The notes under the pieces are model-generated. The model worked only from the letters and a program-made list of their open reading frames with translations, was not told where the DNA came from and did no database searches. Shown one piece after another: positions 1 through 9,919 of a stretch of DNA of 45,175 nt; the first letter of the stretch is position 1; each line of letters starts with the position of its first letter. The stretch is from Halieaceae bacterium (GTDB lineage: Bacteria > Pseudomonadota > Gammaproteobacteria > Pseudomonadales > Halieaceae), in the NCBI GenBank assembly GCA_016744355.1, contig JADGEN010000022.1, positions 1 through 45,175 on the forward strand. The letters are read 5' to 3'. The translations under genes were made by a program, and so were the position numbers.

Positions 1-2
1 AT

Positions 3-2477
3 AGTGAACTGGTATTCAAAGGCGTTGTATTCAATGAGATGAAGGGCGCGATGAGTTCAGTCACCAGCACCCTGTGGGATAAGCTGTGTGAACACCTGTT
101 TCCCACAAGCACCTACCATTACAACAGTGGTGGCGATCCGAAATGTATACCCGACCTGAGCTATGAGCAACTCAAGGCTTTCTACACCAGCCACTACCAC
201 CCCAGCAATGCCATTTTTATGACCTTTGGCGACATGGCTGCGCAAGAGCACCAAGGCGTGTTCGAAGAAAAAGCCCTGAAGAATTTCGACAAATTGGACC
301 AGCGCATTGAGGTTTTGCCAGAGAAACGCCTGAGCGCCCCTATCAGTGTCAGCGAAACCTACGCCTACGACGACAATGCACCCACGGACAACAAAACGCA
401 CATTGTAATTGGCTGGATGCTTGGCGAAAGTGCCAACCTCGAACAGCTACTGGAAGCCCAACTGCTGAGTAGCGTACTGACCGACAATAGTGCTTCACCA
501 CTGCTACATGCGCTGGAAACCACCGATTTGGGACAGGCGCCCTCCCCTCTGTGCGGCCTGGAAGACTCTATGCGTGAACTGGTTTTTTGCTGCGGTGTAG
601 AGGGCAGCGAAGCCGACAATGCGCAAGCCGTCGAGAAACTGGTATTGGATGTACTTGTCGATGTTGCGGAAAATGGCGTACCCCAGGAGCGGGTAGAGGC
701 TGTACTACACCAGTTGGAGCTACATCAACGCGAGGTAAGTGGCGATGGTTTCCCCTATGGTTTACAGCTTATCTTGCAGGCATTAGGCTCAGCCACGCAC
801 TACAGCGACCCTATTGCAGTGCTCGACCTGGAGCCCGTTATTGCCGGACTGCGTGAGAAAATCCAGAATCCCGACTACATCCGCCACCTGACCCGGACGC
901 TACTTTTGGACAACCAGCACCGCGTGAGCCTGGTCATGGCTCCAGACAAAGGTTTATCAAGCCTGCGCACCCAGCAAGAGGCTGCCCGTCTGGCACATGA
1001 AAAGTCTTTGCTGAACGAGGAAGAGAAACAAGCGATTGTTACTCAGGCCAGTGATCTGGCCCAACGCCAACTGCAAACGGACGACGAAAGCATTCTACCC
1101 AAGGTGGAACTTACGGATGTGGCCACCGACTTTCCAGAGCCGCAATTCGAACAAAGTGAATCCAATGGCCTGACCCTATCGGCCTATGGTCAGGGCACTA
1201 ACGGCATTGTCTACCAACAGGCTATCGCCGCCCTACCCCAACTAAGCGCAGAAGAATTGCGCGACTTACCCTTCTATACCAGTTTTTTGACTGAGCTTGG
1301 GCTCAACGGCGGGTCATATCTCGACTCCCAACACCGGCAGGCATCTACAGTTGGCTCTATCAGCGCCTACACTTCCATGCGTGGCAGCGTTGACTCCGAG
1401 CAGGAGCTCACCGCCAACTTTGTGCTCTCCTCTAAAGCCCTGCTCAGCAAAGCCGGGGCACAAAACCAGCTGATGCGCGACACACTGGAAACCGTTTGCT
1501 TCAGCGAAACGACCCGCATCGCCGACCTCATCAGTCAGCAGCGCGCGCGGCGAGAGCAGTCTATCACCGGCAGTGGTCATGCTCTGGCTATGACAGCAGC
1601 CTGTGCCGGCATGAGCCCGCTTGCCCTCCTGAACCATGAAGTTTCGGGAATGGCCGGCATAAAAGCACTGCGCGAACTCGATGAAAGTTTACGGAATAAA
1701 ACAACACTGGCCTCATTCGCAACTCGACTTGAGAGTTTGCATCAACGCATGAGCTCGGCGCCCATACAACTACTAACCGTGGCCGAAACAGAAAAACTAC
1801 CCACACTGGTATCCGACACTTTGAACAACTGGCAGGACTATGGCGCAACCAGTTCGGATGACAAGTTTCATCTCGCACCGCGCCGAGAGCAAAGCGGTGA
1901 AATCTGGCTGGCCAATACGCAGGTCAATTTCTGCGCTCGCGCCTACCCCACCGTGCCTGTTCAACACCCCGATGCCGCCGCCCTGACGGTATTGGGCGGC
2001 GTGCTTCGCAATGGTTTTCTGCACAGAGTAATTCGAGAGCAAGGCGGCGCTTACGGTGGGGGTGCATCACAGGATTCAGGCATAGCAGCATTCAAATTTT
2101 ATTCCTACCGCGACCCCAGGCTGGGTGAGACTCTGGCTGATTTTGACGCTTCCATCGACTGGATGCTTAACACGCAACACGAATATCGTGCCTTGGAAGA
2201 GGCGATTCTTGGCGTGGTCGGCAGCCTGGACAAACCAGGCTCTCCTGCGGGTGAGGCAAAACAGCATTTCCACAACCGTCTGGCCGGGCAAAAGCACGAA
2301 CAGCGACAGCTGTTTCGCCAACGGGTTCTTGAGATAACACTGGACGATTTACAGCGGGTGACGCAGACATATTTGCGAGCAGGCCATGCCAGCACAGCGG
2401 TGATAACCGGCAGCGGAGACAAATCTGCGGCACTGGCGGTGTCTGAGGAACTGTCTCTCCCTGTACGCGAGCTGTAA
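3..2477 (+). CDS. PreP-type M16C zinc metallopeptidase, 5'-truncated
   Basis: This is the C-terminal 824 residues of a presequence-protease-like insulinase-family (M16C) peptidase, which degrades peptides inside a two-halved chamber. The reading frame is open to the left edge, so the true start and the inverted HxxEH zinc motif lie outside the window; family members have about 970 residues. The first visible residues include VFKGVVFNEMKGA, whose Glu (codon at 36-38) corresponds to the third zinc ligand of PreP. Further on is GGDPKCIPDL. Near 2030-2110 is IREQGGAYGGGA followed by FYSYRDP, the C-terminal-half motif carrying the conserved substrate-contacting Arg and Tyr. The ATG at 39 is internal to the domain and is not the start. 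A hairpin follows the stop codon. Confidence 0.93.
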   Translation, partial: SELVFKGVVFNEMKGAMSSVTSTLWDKLCEHLFPTSTYHYNSGGDPKCIPDLSYEQLKAFYTSHYHPSNAIFMTFGDMAAQEHQGVFEEKALKNFDKLDQRIEVLPEKRLSAPISVSETYAYDDNAPTDNKTHIVIGWMLGESANLEQLLEAQLLSSVLTDNSASPLLHALETTDLGQAPSPLCGLEDSMRELVFCCGVEGSEADNAQAVEKLVLDVLVDVAENGVPQERVEAVLHQLELHQREVSGDGFPYGLQLILQALGSATHYSDPIAVLDLEPVIAGLREKIQNPDYIRHLTRTLLLDNQHRVSLVMAPDKGLSSLRTQQEAARLAHEKSLLNEEEKQAIVTQASDLAQRQLQTDDESILPKVELTDVATDFPEPQFEQSESNGLTLSAYGQGTNGIVYQQAIAALPQLSAEELRDLPFYTSFLTELGLNGGSYLDSQHRQASTVGSISAYTSMRGSVDSEQELTANFVLSSKALLSKAGAQNQLMRDTLETVCFSETTRIADLISQQRARREQSITGSGHALAMTAACAGMSPLALLNHEVSGMAGIKALRELDESLRNKTTLASFATRLESLHQRMSSAPIQLLTVAETEKLPTLVSDTLNNWQDYGATSSDDKFHLAPRREQSGEIWLANTQVNFCARAYPTVPVQHPDAAALTVLGGVLRNGFLHRVIREQGGAYGGGASQDSGIAAFKFYSYRDPRLGETLADFDASIDWMLNTQHEYRALEEAILGVVGSLDKPGSPAGEAKQHFHNRLAGQKHEQRQLFRQRVLEITLDDLQRVTQTYLRAGHASTAVITGSGDKSAALAVSEELSLPVREL

Positions 2478-2493
2478 CACCTCGCATATATTG

Positions 2494-2525
2494 GGCCTAT
2501 GAGCAGGTGCTCACTGGCCTTTAAT
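2494..2525 (+). terminator. Probable intrinsic terminator after the M16C peptidase gene
   Basis: GGCC (2494-2497) pairs with GGCC (2516-2519). Inside, TGAGCA and TGCTCA form a perfect 6-bp stem with a GG loop, separated from the outer arm by two mismatches. A short T-rich run (TTTAAT) follows directly. It lies 17 nt past the stop codon of the peptidase gene. Confidence 0.5.
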
Positions 2526-2571
2526 AGAATAGATGCTAAAGTTAAATTCATAGTTTCTTGTGGACAATTAC

Positions 2572-3396
2572 ATGCTAAAAATTAAACCGCTGTCCGGCGC
2601 ACTGGGTGCCGAGATTGGAGGCATAGACCTCAGTGACGAATTGAGCGCAGAAAACTTTATGCGCATTCGAAAATTACTCAATGAATATGAGGTCATTTTT
2701 TTTCGCGAACAGAATATTATGCCCGAGCGGCAGAGAGCGCTCGCCTTATCATTTGGTCCACTGCAAACCCACCCGGCCTACGACACTGTTCCCGGATATC
2801 CTGAAATTACAATTCTGGAAAGCAGCGCCGATAAGCCCACCAAAATCGAAGTCTGGCACGCTGATATGACCTTCCGCGAACACCCTCCCATGGCCACTAT
2901 CCTGAAGTCTGTGATAGTACCTCCCAAGGGCGGCGACACGCTGTGGGCCAGCATGACCTCTGCCTACAACGGCTTGTCCTATCATATGCAGAGCTTTCTA
3001 GACGGCCTGACCGCCGTGCACGAATTTTCGAGTGGTTTTAGAGAAAGCCTGGCAGAGGAAGGCGGTAGAGAGCGGCTGGCAGCTGCGGTTGCTGCCAACC
3101 CTCCCGTACGCCATCCGGTTATTCGAACTCACCCGGAAACTGGCAAAAAACTTATCTTCGTCAATAGCCTGTTCACAACGCATATCGAAGGCATGCGCCA
3201 GAAGGAAAGCGATGCACTGCTAGCTTTTTTGTATGAGCATATCACCACGCCTGAATATAGCTGCCGATTCCAATGGGAACCCCACAGCATTGCTATTTGG
3301 GATAATCGCAGCACCCAACACAAACCCATTAACGATTATTTTCCCGCGCACAGACGTCTGCAGCGAATCACGATAGACGGCGACAAGCCGTATTAG
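2572..3396 (+). CDS. TauD/TfdA family 2-oxoglutarate/Fe(II) dioxygenase
   Basis: A 274-residue cytoplasmic alpha-ketoglutarate-dependent dioxygenase; the family hydroxylates taurine, phenoxyacetates and other small acids. The Fe(II) triad is visible: His96 and Asp98 in WHADMTF, and His250 in STQHKP. Arg261 and Arg265 sit 11 and 15 residues after the distal His, the same spacing as the 2-oxoglutarate- and substrate-binding arginines of TauD. I chose the ATG at 2572 (MLKIKPLSG...) because it matches the usual family start and has a weak TGGA seven bases upstream; a GTG at 2560 would add four residues. There is no adjacent sulfonate ABC transporter, so the substrate cannot be read from context. 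It converges with the symporter gene downstream. Confidence 0.9.
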   Translation: MLKIKPLSGALGAEIGGIDLSDELSAENFMRIRKLLNEYEVIFFREQNIMPERQRALALSFGPLQTHPAYDTVPGYPEITILESSADKPTKIEVWHADMTFREHPPMATILKSVIVPPKGGDTLWASMTSAYNGLSYHMQSFLDGLTAVHEFSSGFRESLAEEGGRERLAAAVAANPPVRHPVIRTHPETGKKLIFVNSLFTTHIEGMRQKESDALLAFLYEHITTPEYSCRFQWEPHSIAIWDNRSTQHKPINDYFPAHRRLQRITIDGDKPY

Positions 3397-3441
3397 ATTG
3401 CGTGCCAGATTAAGTACTGCCCGCCCCTGAAGCAGAGCTTT

Positions 3442-4965
3442 CTACCTTTGCAAACCCTGCTCAGACCTACTGTCTTTGATGCGAGCTATGTAGTCATTGA
3501 TCTCGCGTTTCACTTCGGGCGCATAGAAATACAGGCCGAGGATATTGGGAATCGCAATCAAAAACACCATCGCATCCGAAAACTCGAGCACAGCCTTAAG
3601 TTGAATCATACAGCCGACCACAATAAAACCACAGAATGTGGCTTTGAATATCATCTGTGCAAAATTTGCTTCACCAAATAAGTACGTCCAGCCTTTAAGC
3701 CCATAGTAGGACCAGGAAATACTGGTCGAAAAGGCAAACAGCAAAGCTGCAATAGCCAAAGGATAAGGTGCCCAGCTAATGTGATGGGCAAAAGATGCAC
3801 TGGTCAACGCAATGCCCACAAACCCCTCATCCATCAGGCCATTCGGGTAAGCTGTTGTCACAATCACCAGGGAACTGAGCGTGCAGATAACAACCGTGTC
3901 TATAAAGGGCTCTAAAAGAGAAACCAGCCCCTCTGATGCCGGCTCGTCAGTCTGCACCGCTGAGTGTGCGATGGAGGCCGAACCAATACCACCTTCATTG
4001 GAAAAAAGCGCGCGCTGAAAGCCCACGATAATTGCACCGACCATACCACCGGTAACACTCTGGGCGCTAAATGCACTACTAAAAATAAGGCTGATGGCAC
4101 CGGGAACATGCTCCCAGCTCATACCTATAATAATCACGCAGGAACCCACATACAGCAGCGCCATAAATGGCACGATATAACCGGCAACACGGGCGATAGA
4201 GCGAATTCCACCTATGATCACAAAACCAACAGTTGCGGCGATGCCAAGGCCAAACAGCCAACCTTTGTCCGCGAAGAAACTACTTTCACCACCGGTGATT
4301 GTGACAAACTGCACGTACGCCTGATTGGACTGAAACATATTGCCAATACCAAAGCAGCCTATAACCAGCGACAGCGCGTAAAAACCTCCCAGTAATTTTC
4401 CCCAGCGCGGTGCACCTCTAGAGGCTAGATATTCCTCCAGGTAATACATGGGGCCACCAGACACTGAGCCGTCAGGATTATGCCTTCTGTACTTCACTCC
4501 AAGTGTGCACTCAACCATTTTTGTCGACATGGAAAGAAAGCCGGCCACCATCAACCAAAATGCCGCACCCGGGCCTCCTATAACAATCGCAACAGCTACT
4601 CCACCTATATTGCCTATTCCTACGGTGCCAGAGACGGCGGTTGCCACTGCCTGAAAGTGAGAAATTTCACCCTTCGCCTCGGGGTTATGAAAATCCCCAC
4701 GCACATGACGCACCGCTAACCAAAACCCACGTATATTTAAAAAGCCCATGTACACGGTGAAAAACACTGCAGCTATTGCAAGCCATAGCACGATGAGCGG
4801 GAAACCCTGGCCAAACAGATCTATTTTGTAAAAAATGATATTGGACAACGCATTTGCCCAGGGACGGACCAGCGATTCTACCTGGGCATCAAAACTTTCT
4901 GCGAGAGCGAACTGACTGGAAAACAGCAGACAAAGCCCTGCAACAAACCTGGAGGGAAGCTTCAT
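3442..4965 (-). CDS. AGCS-family alanine or glycine:cation symporter
   Basis: A 507-residue polytopic inner-membrane transporter of the alanine/glycine:cation symporter family, which imports small neutral amino acids with Na+ or H+. The mature part shows the typical family stretches GTVGIGNIGGVAVAI and FSNEGGIGSASIAHS, plus about ten hydrophobic segments. The N-terminus (MKLPSRFVAGLCLLFSSQFALA) reads like a cleavable signal peptide before the first helix. The start codon lies one base from the stop of the upstream desaturase gene, so the two are probably co-transcribed. The substrate (Ala versus Gly) is not distinguishable by eye. Confidence 0.93.
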   Translation of the reverse strand: MKLPSRFVAGLCLLFSSQFALAESFDAQVESLVRPWANALSNIIFYKIDLFGQGFPLIVLWLAIAAVFFTVYMGFLNIRGFWLAVRHVRGDFHNPEAKGEISHFQAVATAVSGTVGIGNIGGVAVAIVIGGPGAAFWLMVAGFLSMSTKMVECTLGVKYRRHNPDGSVSGGPMYYLEEYLASRGAPRWGKLLGGFYALSLVIGCFGIGNMFQSNQAYVQFVTITGGESSFFADKGWLFGLGIAATVGFVIIGGIRSIARVAGYIVPFMALLYVGSCVIIIGMSWEHVPGAISLIFSSAFSAQSVTGGMVGAIIVGFQRALFSNEGGIGSASIAHSAVQTDEPASEGLVSLLEPFIDTVVICTLSSLVIVTTAYPNGLMDEGFVGIALTSASFAHHISWAPYPLAIAALLFAFSTSISWSYYGLKGWTYLFGEANFAQMIFKATFCGFIVVGCMIQLKAVLEFSDAMVFLIAIPNILGLYFYAPEVKREINDYIARIKDSRSEQGLQR

Positions 4966-4966
4966 A

Positions 4967-5872
4967 TCAGGCAGTTACCACGTGACGCATAACGGCCGAA
5001 TACCCGATAAATTGCGGCATATCTGCCAGGGCTCCCTTCTGTTTCAGAGTCGTGTGTAATTCTTTTAGCCTGTAACTTGGAACACTGGCCATAAAATGGT
5101 GCTCCATGTGATAGTTCACCATATTAGGGGCGAGCGTGGCACGCTCCCACCAACGAGGCTCAACGGTGCGGGTATTTTTACGTGGGTCGAGGTCATATAA
5201 ATCCGGAACCGCCGCGTGCTCAGCCACCTGTCGCAAACGAATAAACAACATAAACATTGTGAGATAGGCCGCTACCCACAGCAGGTACAACCAAGCGACA
5301 CCAAAAGCCCACAACACCGCCAGCATGACTACCTGAACAGTGATCTGTCCAAACAAAGGCTTATTGCCCTCGCGCTTCTCATTCGACATAGCAGTTGCAG
5401 AACCTCTAAAAACAAAGGCTAACAACTTCACCCCTGTCTGCCCGGTAAGATCGCGAATAATTTTTCGCCTGAAACTCTCCTTTGAAACCGGGTAGGCCTG
5501 GTAGTTGGGTAGATCGGGATCCTCGGTAGTACCAGCCGATCTGTGATGCCGCAAGTGCCCTCTAGCATAACTTGGCAAGTCATTCATCACCGGAAATGCG
5601 CATAGCCACTGCCCCAGTACATCGTTGAGCTTAGCAGTGCGAAACAGTGAACGGTGCCCACATTCATGCATAAGTACGGACAGGCCTAGCTGTCGACCAC
5701 CTAGCAGTGGCAAAGCCAGCAGTATCGTAAAGGGGTTGGTATACAATGCCACCACCACAAAAATGCCGATAATTGCCAGCCAGTTATTGATCAACAAGCG
5801 CCAACCGTGGAAATCGCTCTTGCTAGTGAAGTGAGCCACTTCACCACTAGTAAGGTAATTTTTTATTTTCAT
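4967..5872 (-). CDS. Membrane fatty acid desaturase, type 1 family
   Basis: A 301-residue integral-membrane di-iron desaturase. The three histidine boxes are present: HECGH (69-73), HLRHH (106-110) and HMEHH (about 255-259), flanked by hydrophobic segments. The family introduces double bonds into acyl chains, carotenoids or sphingolipids; the last box in NYHMEHHFMASVP is typical of the acyl-lipid branch. I chose the ATG at 5872 (MKIKNYL...), preceded by a purine-rich GGACGAGAAA, over an in-frame start 11 codons further upstream. The symporter gene follows after one base. Regio-specificity is unknown. Confidence 0.9.
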   Translation of the reverse strand: MKIKNYLTSGEVAHFTSKSDFHGWRLLINNWLAIIGIFVVVALYTNPFTILLALPLLGGRQLGLSVLMHECGHRSLFRTAKLNDVLGQWLCAFPVMNDLPSYARGHLRHHRSAGTTEDPDLPNYQAYPVSKESFRRKIIRDLTGQTGVKLLAFVFRGSATAMSNEKREGNKPLFGQITVQVVMLAVLWAFGVAWLYLLWVAAYLTMFMLFIRLRQVAEHAAVPDLYDLDPRKNTRTVEPRWWERATLAPNMVNYHMEHHFMASVPSYRLKELHTTLKQKGALADMPQFIGYSAVMRHVVTA

Positions 5873-5960
5873 AGTTTCTCGTCCGACGTTATGCCACCGT
5901 ACCACAAGAGACTATAAGAGACACCTTGAGCATGAATCGAGCACCCAAACTGCAGTCTTT

Positions 5961-7685
5961 CTAAAATGGAAAAACAATGGGTATCAGGTAAATCACCACA
6001 ACCGAATAAACAAGTGATAGAGGCAAGCCCACACGGAAATAATCCCCCAGCGTATAGCCCCCGAGGTTTTGTACCATCAAGTTAGTGGTGTAGCCGTAGG
6101 GCGTAAGAAAACTGGCGCTGGCACCATAGGCTACTGCCATCACGAAAGGCATATAGCTCACGTCGTAACTACCAGCCATGCCAAACGCTATTGGGAAGAT
6201 AAGCGCAGCGGCGGCGTTATTCGTCATTATCTCTGTTAAAAACAGGGTTAGCAGATATATCCCAATAAGCGCTGCATACGGTCCAAAACCCGACAGCTGA
6301 GCATGAAAGTTCTCGGCAATAATTTCTACAAATCCGGAATTGTTGAGTGCCTGCGCAAGCGTAAGAGCAGAGGCGATAATCAGCCACAGTTCAAATGGGA
6401 AACGGTGCCTCAGCTCCGAGGCCTTCACAAAACCAAAAATAAGCATGCAAGCCAACAGGAACGCCAGGCCTTTCACCAGAGGCACCAGACCTAAACTGGC
6501 TAGAGCAATGACCGCCAAAGCCAGCGCTGTAATTCCGTAATTCAGAAACGCAGGTGTAGTGGCGGCAGTTACAGACTCGTTAATAACCGCAAAGTTTTTG
6601 TCCAGGTTTTTCCTGTCGTTAAAATCGGGACCCACTGCCAATATCATGCTATCCCCCGCATGAATAGTCAGGTTACCCAACTTGCCAGACAGTCTTTTAC
6701 CGCCGCGGCGCATGCCCACTATGGCCGCGTCAAACAAAGAACGGAAACCACTGCCTTTTACTGTTTTCCCCTCGATGGCGGCGTTGGGCATAACGATGAC
6801 TTCTATCATGTTAGTGCTTAACAGGCCCTCCTCCACGGCAAATAACTGCAGCCCATCATAGGAATCGAGAGTGCCAATTAAATTGATGTCACCGGAGAAA
6901 ATCAGCTTGTCACCGGCGGCGATATATTCACCCGGAGCCACGGGTGAAATTAAACGGGAACCGCGAACTATTTCGACCAGAAATAGTTCCTCCATATCTC
7001 GCAGGCCATTGGCTAGAATAGTTTTACCTACTAGCCCCGATTCGGGTAGCACCTTTGCCTCAATCAAGTATTGATTAACGTCGATATTCTCCACGCTACC
7101 ACTGGGCAGCAGGCGGGAAGAGATTAGTATGACTATCAAGCCCAGCCCGGTGACAGTGGCTCCAATAAAAATAAAATCAAAAAAGGCCAACCCGGTTCCA
7201 GTGGCATCTTCCAGAAAACTACTGACGATAAGATTGGTAGACGTACCAATGAGCGTCATGGTTCCACCAAGAATCGCCGCATAAGATAAGGGAATAAGTA
7301 GCTTGGACGCCCGATGATGCCGATTACTGCGAACCGTATGAGCCAGTGTTGCAACTACGGCTGTGTTATTTAAAAAGGCTGAAAAGAACGCGGTGACAAA
7401 GCCCAGGCGAAATAGACTGAAATGGTAATTGGAAGTAATTAACTTGTCCGAAATGCTGTTAAGCCATGTTAGCTTTTCCAGTCCAACAGATACGAGCAAC
7501 AAAAGGACTAGTGTAATCAAGCCAGGGTTTGTCGCCTTGTCCAACACCTCTGCCGTGTCGACCAGACCGACAAAATAGGCGACCGCCATGGCACCCGTAA
7601 ACAGGCGAGTGGCAGGCCAGTCGGAAAATATTAAACCCGCCAGCAGAGCCAGGAATAAACCTGAGATTAGAATCTGGTCGATCAT
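5961..7685 (-). CDS. SLC13 (DASS)-family permease with two RCK_C domains
   Basis: A 574-residue inner-membrane anion/sodium symporter-type permease. The N-terminal half contains GGTMTLIGTSTNLIV and the C-terminal half EIMTNNAAAALIFPIAF plus TPYGYTTNLMV, the paired Ser/Asn-Thr substrate-site motifs of the family. Between the halves (roughly residues 200-370) is a soluble insert of two TrkA-C/RCK_C-like domains. This architecture is common in putative sulfate or dicarboxylate transporters of aquatic bacteria. It stands alone, about 90 nt upstream of the desaturase start. The substrate is inferred only at family level; sulfate would fit the sulfotransferases far downstream, but nothing ties them together. 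Confidence 0.9.
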   Translation of the reverse strand: MIDQILISGLFLALLAGLIFSDWPATRLFTGAMAVAYFVGLVDTAEVLDKATNPGLITLVLLLLVSVGLEKLTWLNSISDKLITSNYHFSLFRLGFVTAFFSAFLNNTAVVATLAHTVRSNRHHRASKLLIPLSYAAILGGTMTLIGTSTNLIVSSFLEDATGTGLAFFDFIFIGATVTGLGLIVILISSRLLPSGSVENIDVNQYLIEAKVLPESGLVGKTILANGLRDMEELFLVEIVRGSRLISPVAPGEYIAAGDKLIFSGDINLIGTLDSYDGLQLFAVEEGLLSTNMIEVIVMPNAAIEGKTVKGSGFRSLFDAAIVGMRRGGKRLSGKLGNLTIHAGDSMILAVGPDFNDRKNLDKNFAVINESVTAATTPAFLNYGITALALAVIALASLGLVPLVKGLAFLLACMLIFGFVKASELRHRFPFELWLIIASALTLAQALNNSGFVEIIAENFHAQLSGFGPYAALIGIYLLTLFLTEIMTNNAAAALIFPIAFGMAGSYDVSYMPFVMAVAYGASASFLTPYGYTTNLMVQNLGGYTLGDYFRVGLPLSLVYSVVVIYLIPIVFPF

Positions 7686-7789
7686 TAAGGTGCCCCGGCC
7701 CTCTGTTATTGTATGGCGTAATGCCTGCGCAGTGCGCGCCCAAGTCTATCATTGTCCCTTGCCTGGATGCACTGAGAATACTTTTTGAG

Positions 7790-9730
7790 TTATCCTGCGG
7801 GCCGATACCAGATAGGTGATGACCAGGCTCGCTCCTGAATAACCGGCCTGTGTTCCTGCGCACAGCAGCCCTCCAGCCCCTCCCCTATACTATCCGGGTT
7901 GCCACAGTCTACGGCATGCGCATTGCAGATACGTTGGCTCCAACGGCAACTCGGGTTCTCGACAACCCTGGAGTAATAGTAGGCTTGCTCCTGCGCGTTA
8001 AAAGTGTCATCGGTCCACACTGTACACAAACTGGCGAATCCTGACCCTCGGGTTTCGCAGCTATGAATATCCACCGATGCACCGTTGTTAGCATCACCCG
8101 CGACATCAACAACACGCTCATGGTGATCCCCGGCTTGATCTACCCAGCCTTTAATAATTTGAATTCGCTGTAAGGCGCTGCCAGGAAAGCCCTCTACCCC
8201 GGCATCCCGATTCGCGAAAACAACAAATTTTGGCGCCTGCGCTGACGCTGGCGGTAAATCCGACCCCATCGGCACGCCCGTAGCATAGGCCTTGGCAAGA
8301 AGATCGGGGTCGGCACATAAGTTATCAGAATAGTTCCATCCACCAAAAAGCCGACTCTCTATACGCGGCCCACTGGTGCCGTAGACCTCTTTGCGTCGCA
8401 TGGCGTCAAACAGCGCATCACGACTATTCTCGGCGGCCCACACAACAGCCAGACCGCCGGGATTGTACTCGAGCTTGTCGGGAAGGCCTGGTGGCACTTC
8501 ATCCCGGGCAGGAACACCGGCTCCACCATGACCCAAAAACTTGTGCTCTTCTGCAGCACCCGGTGTACCAAGATGAGTGTCGGTGCTGGCGATAATGCCG
8601 TACTTGTAGGGGTTTACGCCCAGCGATTGTTCTAGCGCCATACCCTCGCTCAGTACTGAGCGTAAAAACCCTGTCGTGGGTTTGGGGGGGTTGTCATATA
8701 CAGCTATATTATCCGTTGGCTGTTGCTCAAATGCGCACAGCTCATCACGCGTGACCCCCGCCTCATAAAAACACTCCGATGCTCCCTTGTGCTGCATAAT
8801 TTCTGCCAGGGGCTCGTAGCGATTTCGAAGCTCTGCATATTCCCTGGTCATGGCCGTCCCATCATCTGCCAGACCACTGAACATGTAACCTGCACTCAAG
8901 TTGGAATTGTGGGGAATAACCAGAGAGTCGCAGCTGCCCTCCTTGTCATTGCATTCACTGCCTAAACTCAACCAGAGTTTTTTTGCCTGTGGTGTGTCTA
9001 TAAAACTGGCAGGTAAATAGGGCACATTTTCGTTGCGAAACACGATATTTCGATGCAAATTTCCACCTGAATCCGGCTGCATTCCTGTCCACTCATAGCC
9101 AACAAATGCGGTAAAACGACAGTCGCTACTGCGATCGTAATGTTGCTCCGCAGCCTCCTGCATCTCCTTCCAGGGGGCGAGAGATGCAGCTCGACACAGT
9201 GCTCCATCGTCCCCGCACATACCCAAGTGCGATGCCTTCATTGTAGCCATATAGTTAAACAGGTAAAAAGCACCACGGGGAAAATGGCGATACAGCAGAC
9301 ACTGCCATGAACCATAGCCATCCATGTCCGGCGTATTACACATTTTAACTTCGCCGATAAGTTCAGCGTGATCCGATACCATGGCAAAATCCAGTGGCTG
9401 GCTTAACTGCAGAGAACGCATTGCATCGCCGTTCTCACCCCAGGGCTGAATCCCTACTTTTTCCCCACGGGCGAATCGATACGCCTGATCGGGAGTCGTC
9501 TGCGTCCCCTGGGTGCTGGCATCCAGCGAATAACGTGTATGTACGTGCAAGTCTCCATAAAACGCTTGTCGATGCTCGTCATATCGCGTGCAAGGCTCTC
9601 TACTTTCACTGTATTGTCTTGCGGTCTTCTCAGAGAAGCCGTGATTCAGTTCAGCAGCAGCGTCCACAGCCTGTGCCCACGAGAGCGCGAGTAGCACTGG
9701 CAGCCACGCCTGCTTGCGTTTAATTCCCAT
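7790..9730 (-). CDS. Secreted DUF3604 protein with PHP-like metal-site motif
   Basis: A 646-residue protein with an N-terminal signal peptide (MGIKRKQAWLPVLLALSWAQAVDA), so it is probably periplasmic or secreted. It matches DUF3604, a PHP-like family. The metal-site signature YGDLHVHT is at residues 58-65, followed by FAMVSDHAELIG and later STDTHLGTPGAAEEH. Many Cys residues in the C-terminal quarter suggest disulfides, consistent with export. The reaction is not established; a hydrolase role is inference from the PHP-like motif. It is a single gene, divergent from the DUF2058 gene. Confidence 0.88.
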   Translation of the reverse strand: MGIKRKQAWLPVLLALSWAQAVDAAAELNHGFSEKTARQYSESREPCTRYDEHRQAFYGDLHVHTRYSLDASTQGTQTTPDQAYRFARGEKVGIQPWGENGDAMRSLQLSQPLDFAMVSDHAELIGEVKMCNTPDMDGYGSWQCLLYRHFPRGAFYLFNYMATMKASHLGMCGDDGALCRAASLAPWKEMQEAAEQHYDRSSDCRFTAFVGYEWTGMQPDSGGNLHRNIVFRNENVPYLPASFIDTPQAKKLWLSLGSECNDKEGSCDSLVIPHNSNLSAGYMFSGLADDGTAMTREYAELRNRYEPLAEIMQHKGASECFYEAGVTRDELCAFEQQPTDNIAVYDNPPKPTTGFLRSVLSEGMALEQSLGVNPYKYGIIASTDTHLGTPGAAEEHKFLGHGGAGVPARDEVPPGLPDKLEYNPGGLAVVWAAENSRDALFDAMRRKEVYGTSGPRIESRLFGGWNYSDNLCADPDLLAKAYATGVPMGSDLPPASAQAPKFVVFANRDAGVEGFPGSALQRIQIIKGWVDQAGDHHERVVDVAGDANNGASVDIHSCETRGSGFASLCTVWTDDTFNAQEQAYYYSRVVENPSCRWSQRICNAHAVDCGNPDSIGEGLEGCCAQEHRPVIQERAWSSPIWYRPAG

Positions 9731-9919
9731 GCCACATGTTCCCTGTGATTATACGACAGTGTGTGACCTTAGGTGGTTCGCGATATGTGGTCAACAAATG
9801 TGGACGGCATGTTGAACTGCTCGCGCTCATATTTTTGCATCACTACAAATGATATGTTGTTTGGGGCCCCCTTATTGCAGATAATGCAGACTATTCTGCA
9901 CCATACACAGGCACTATCC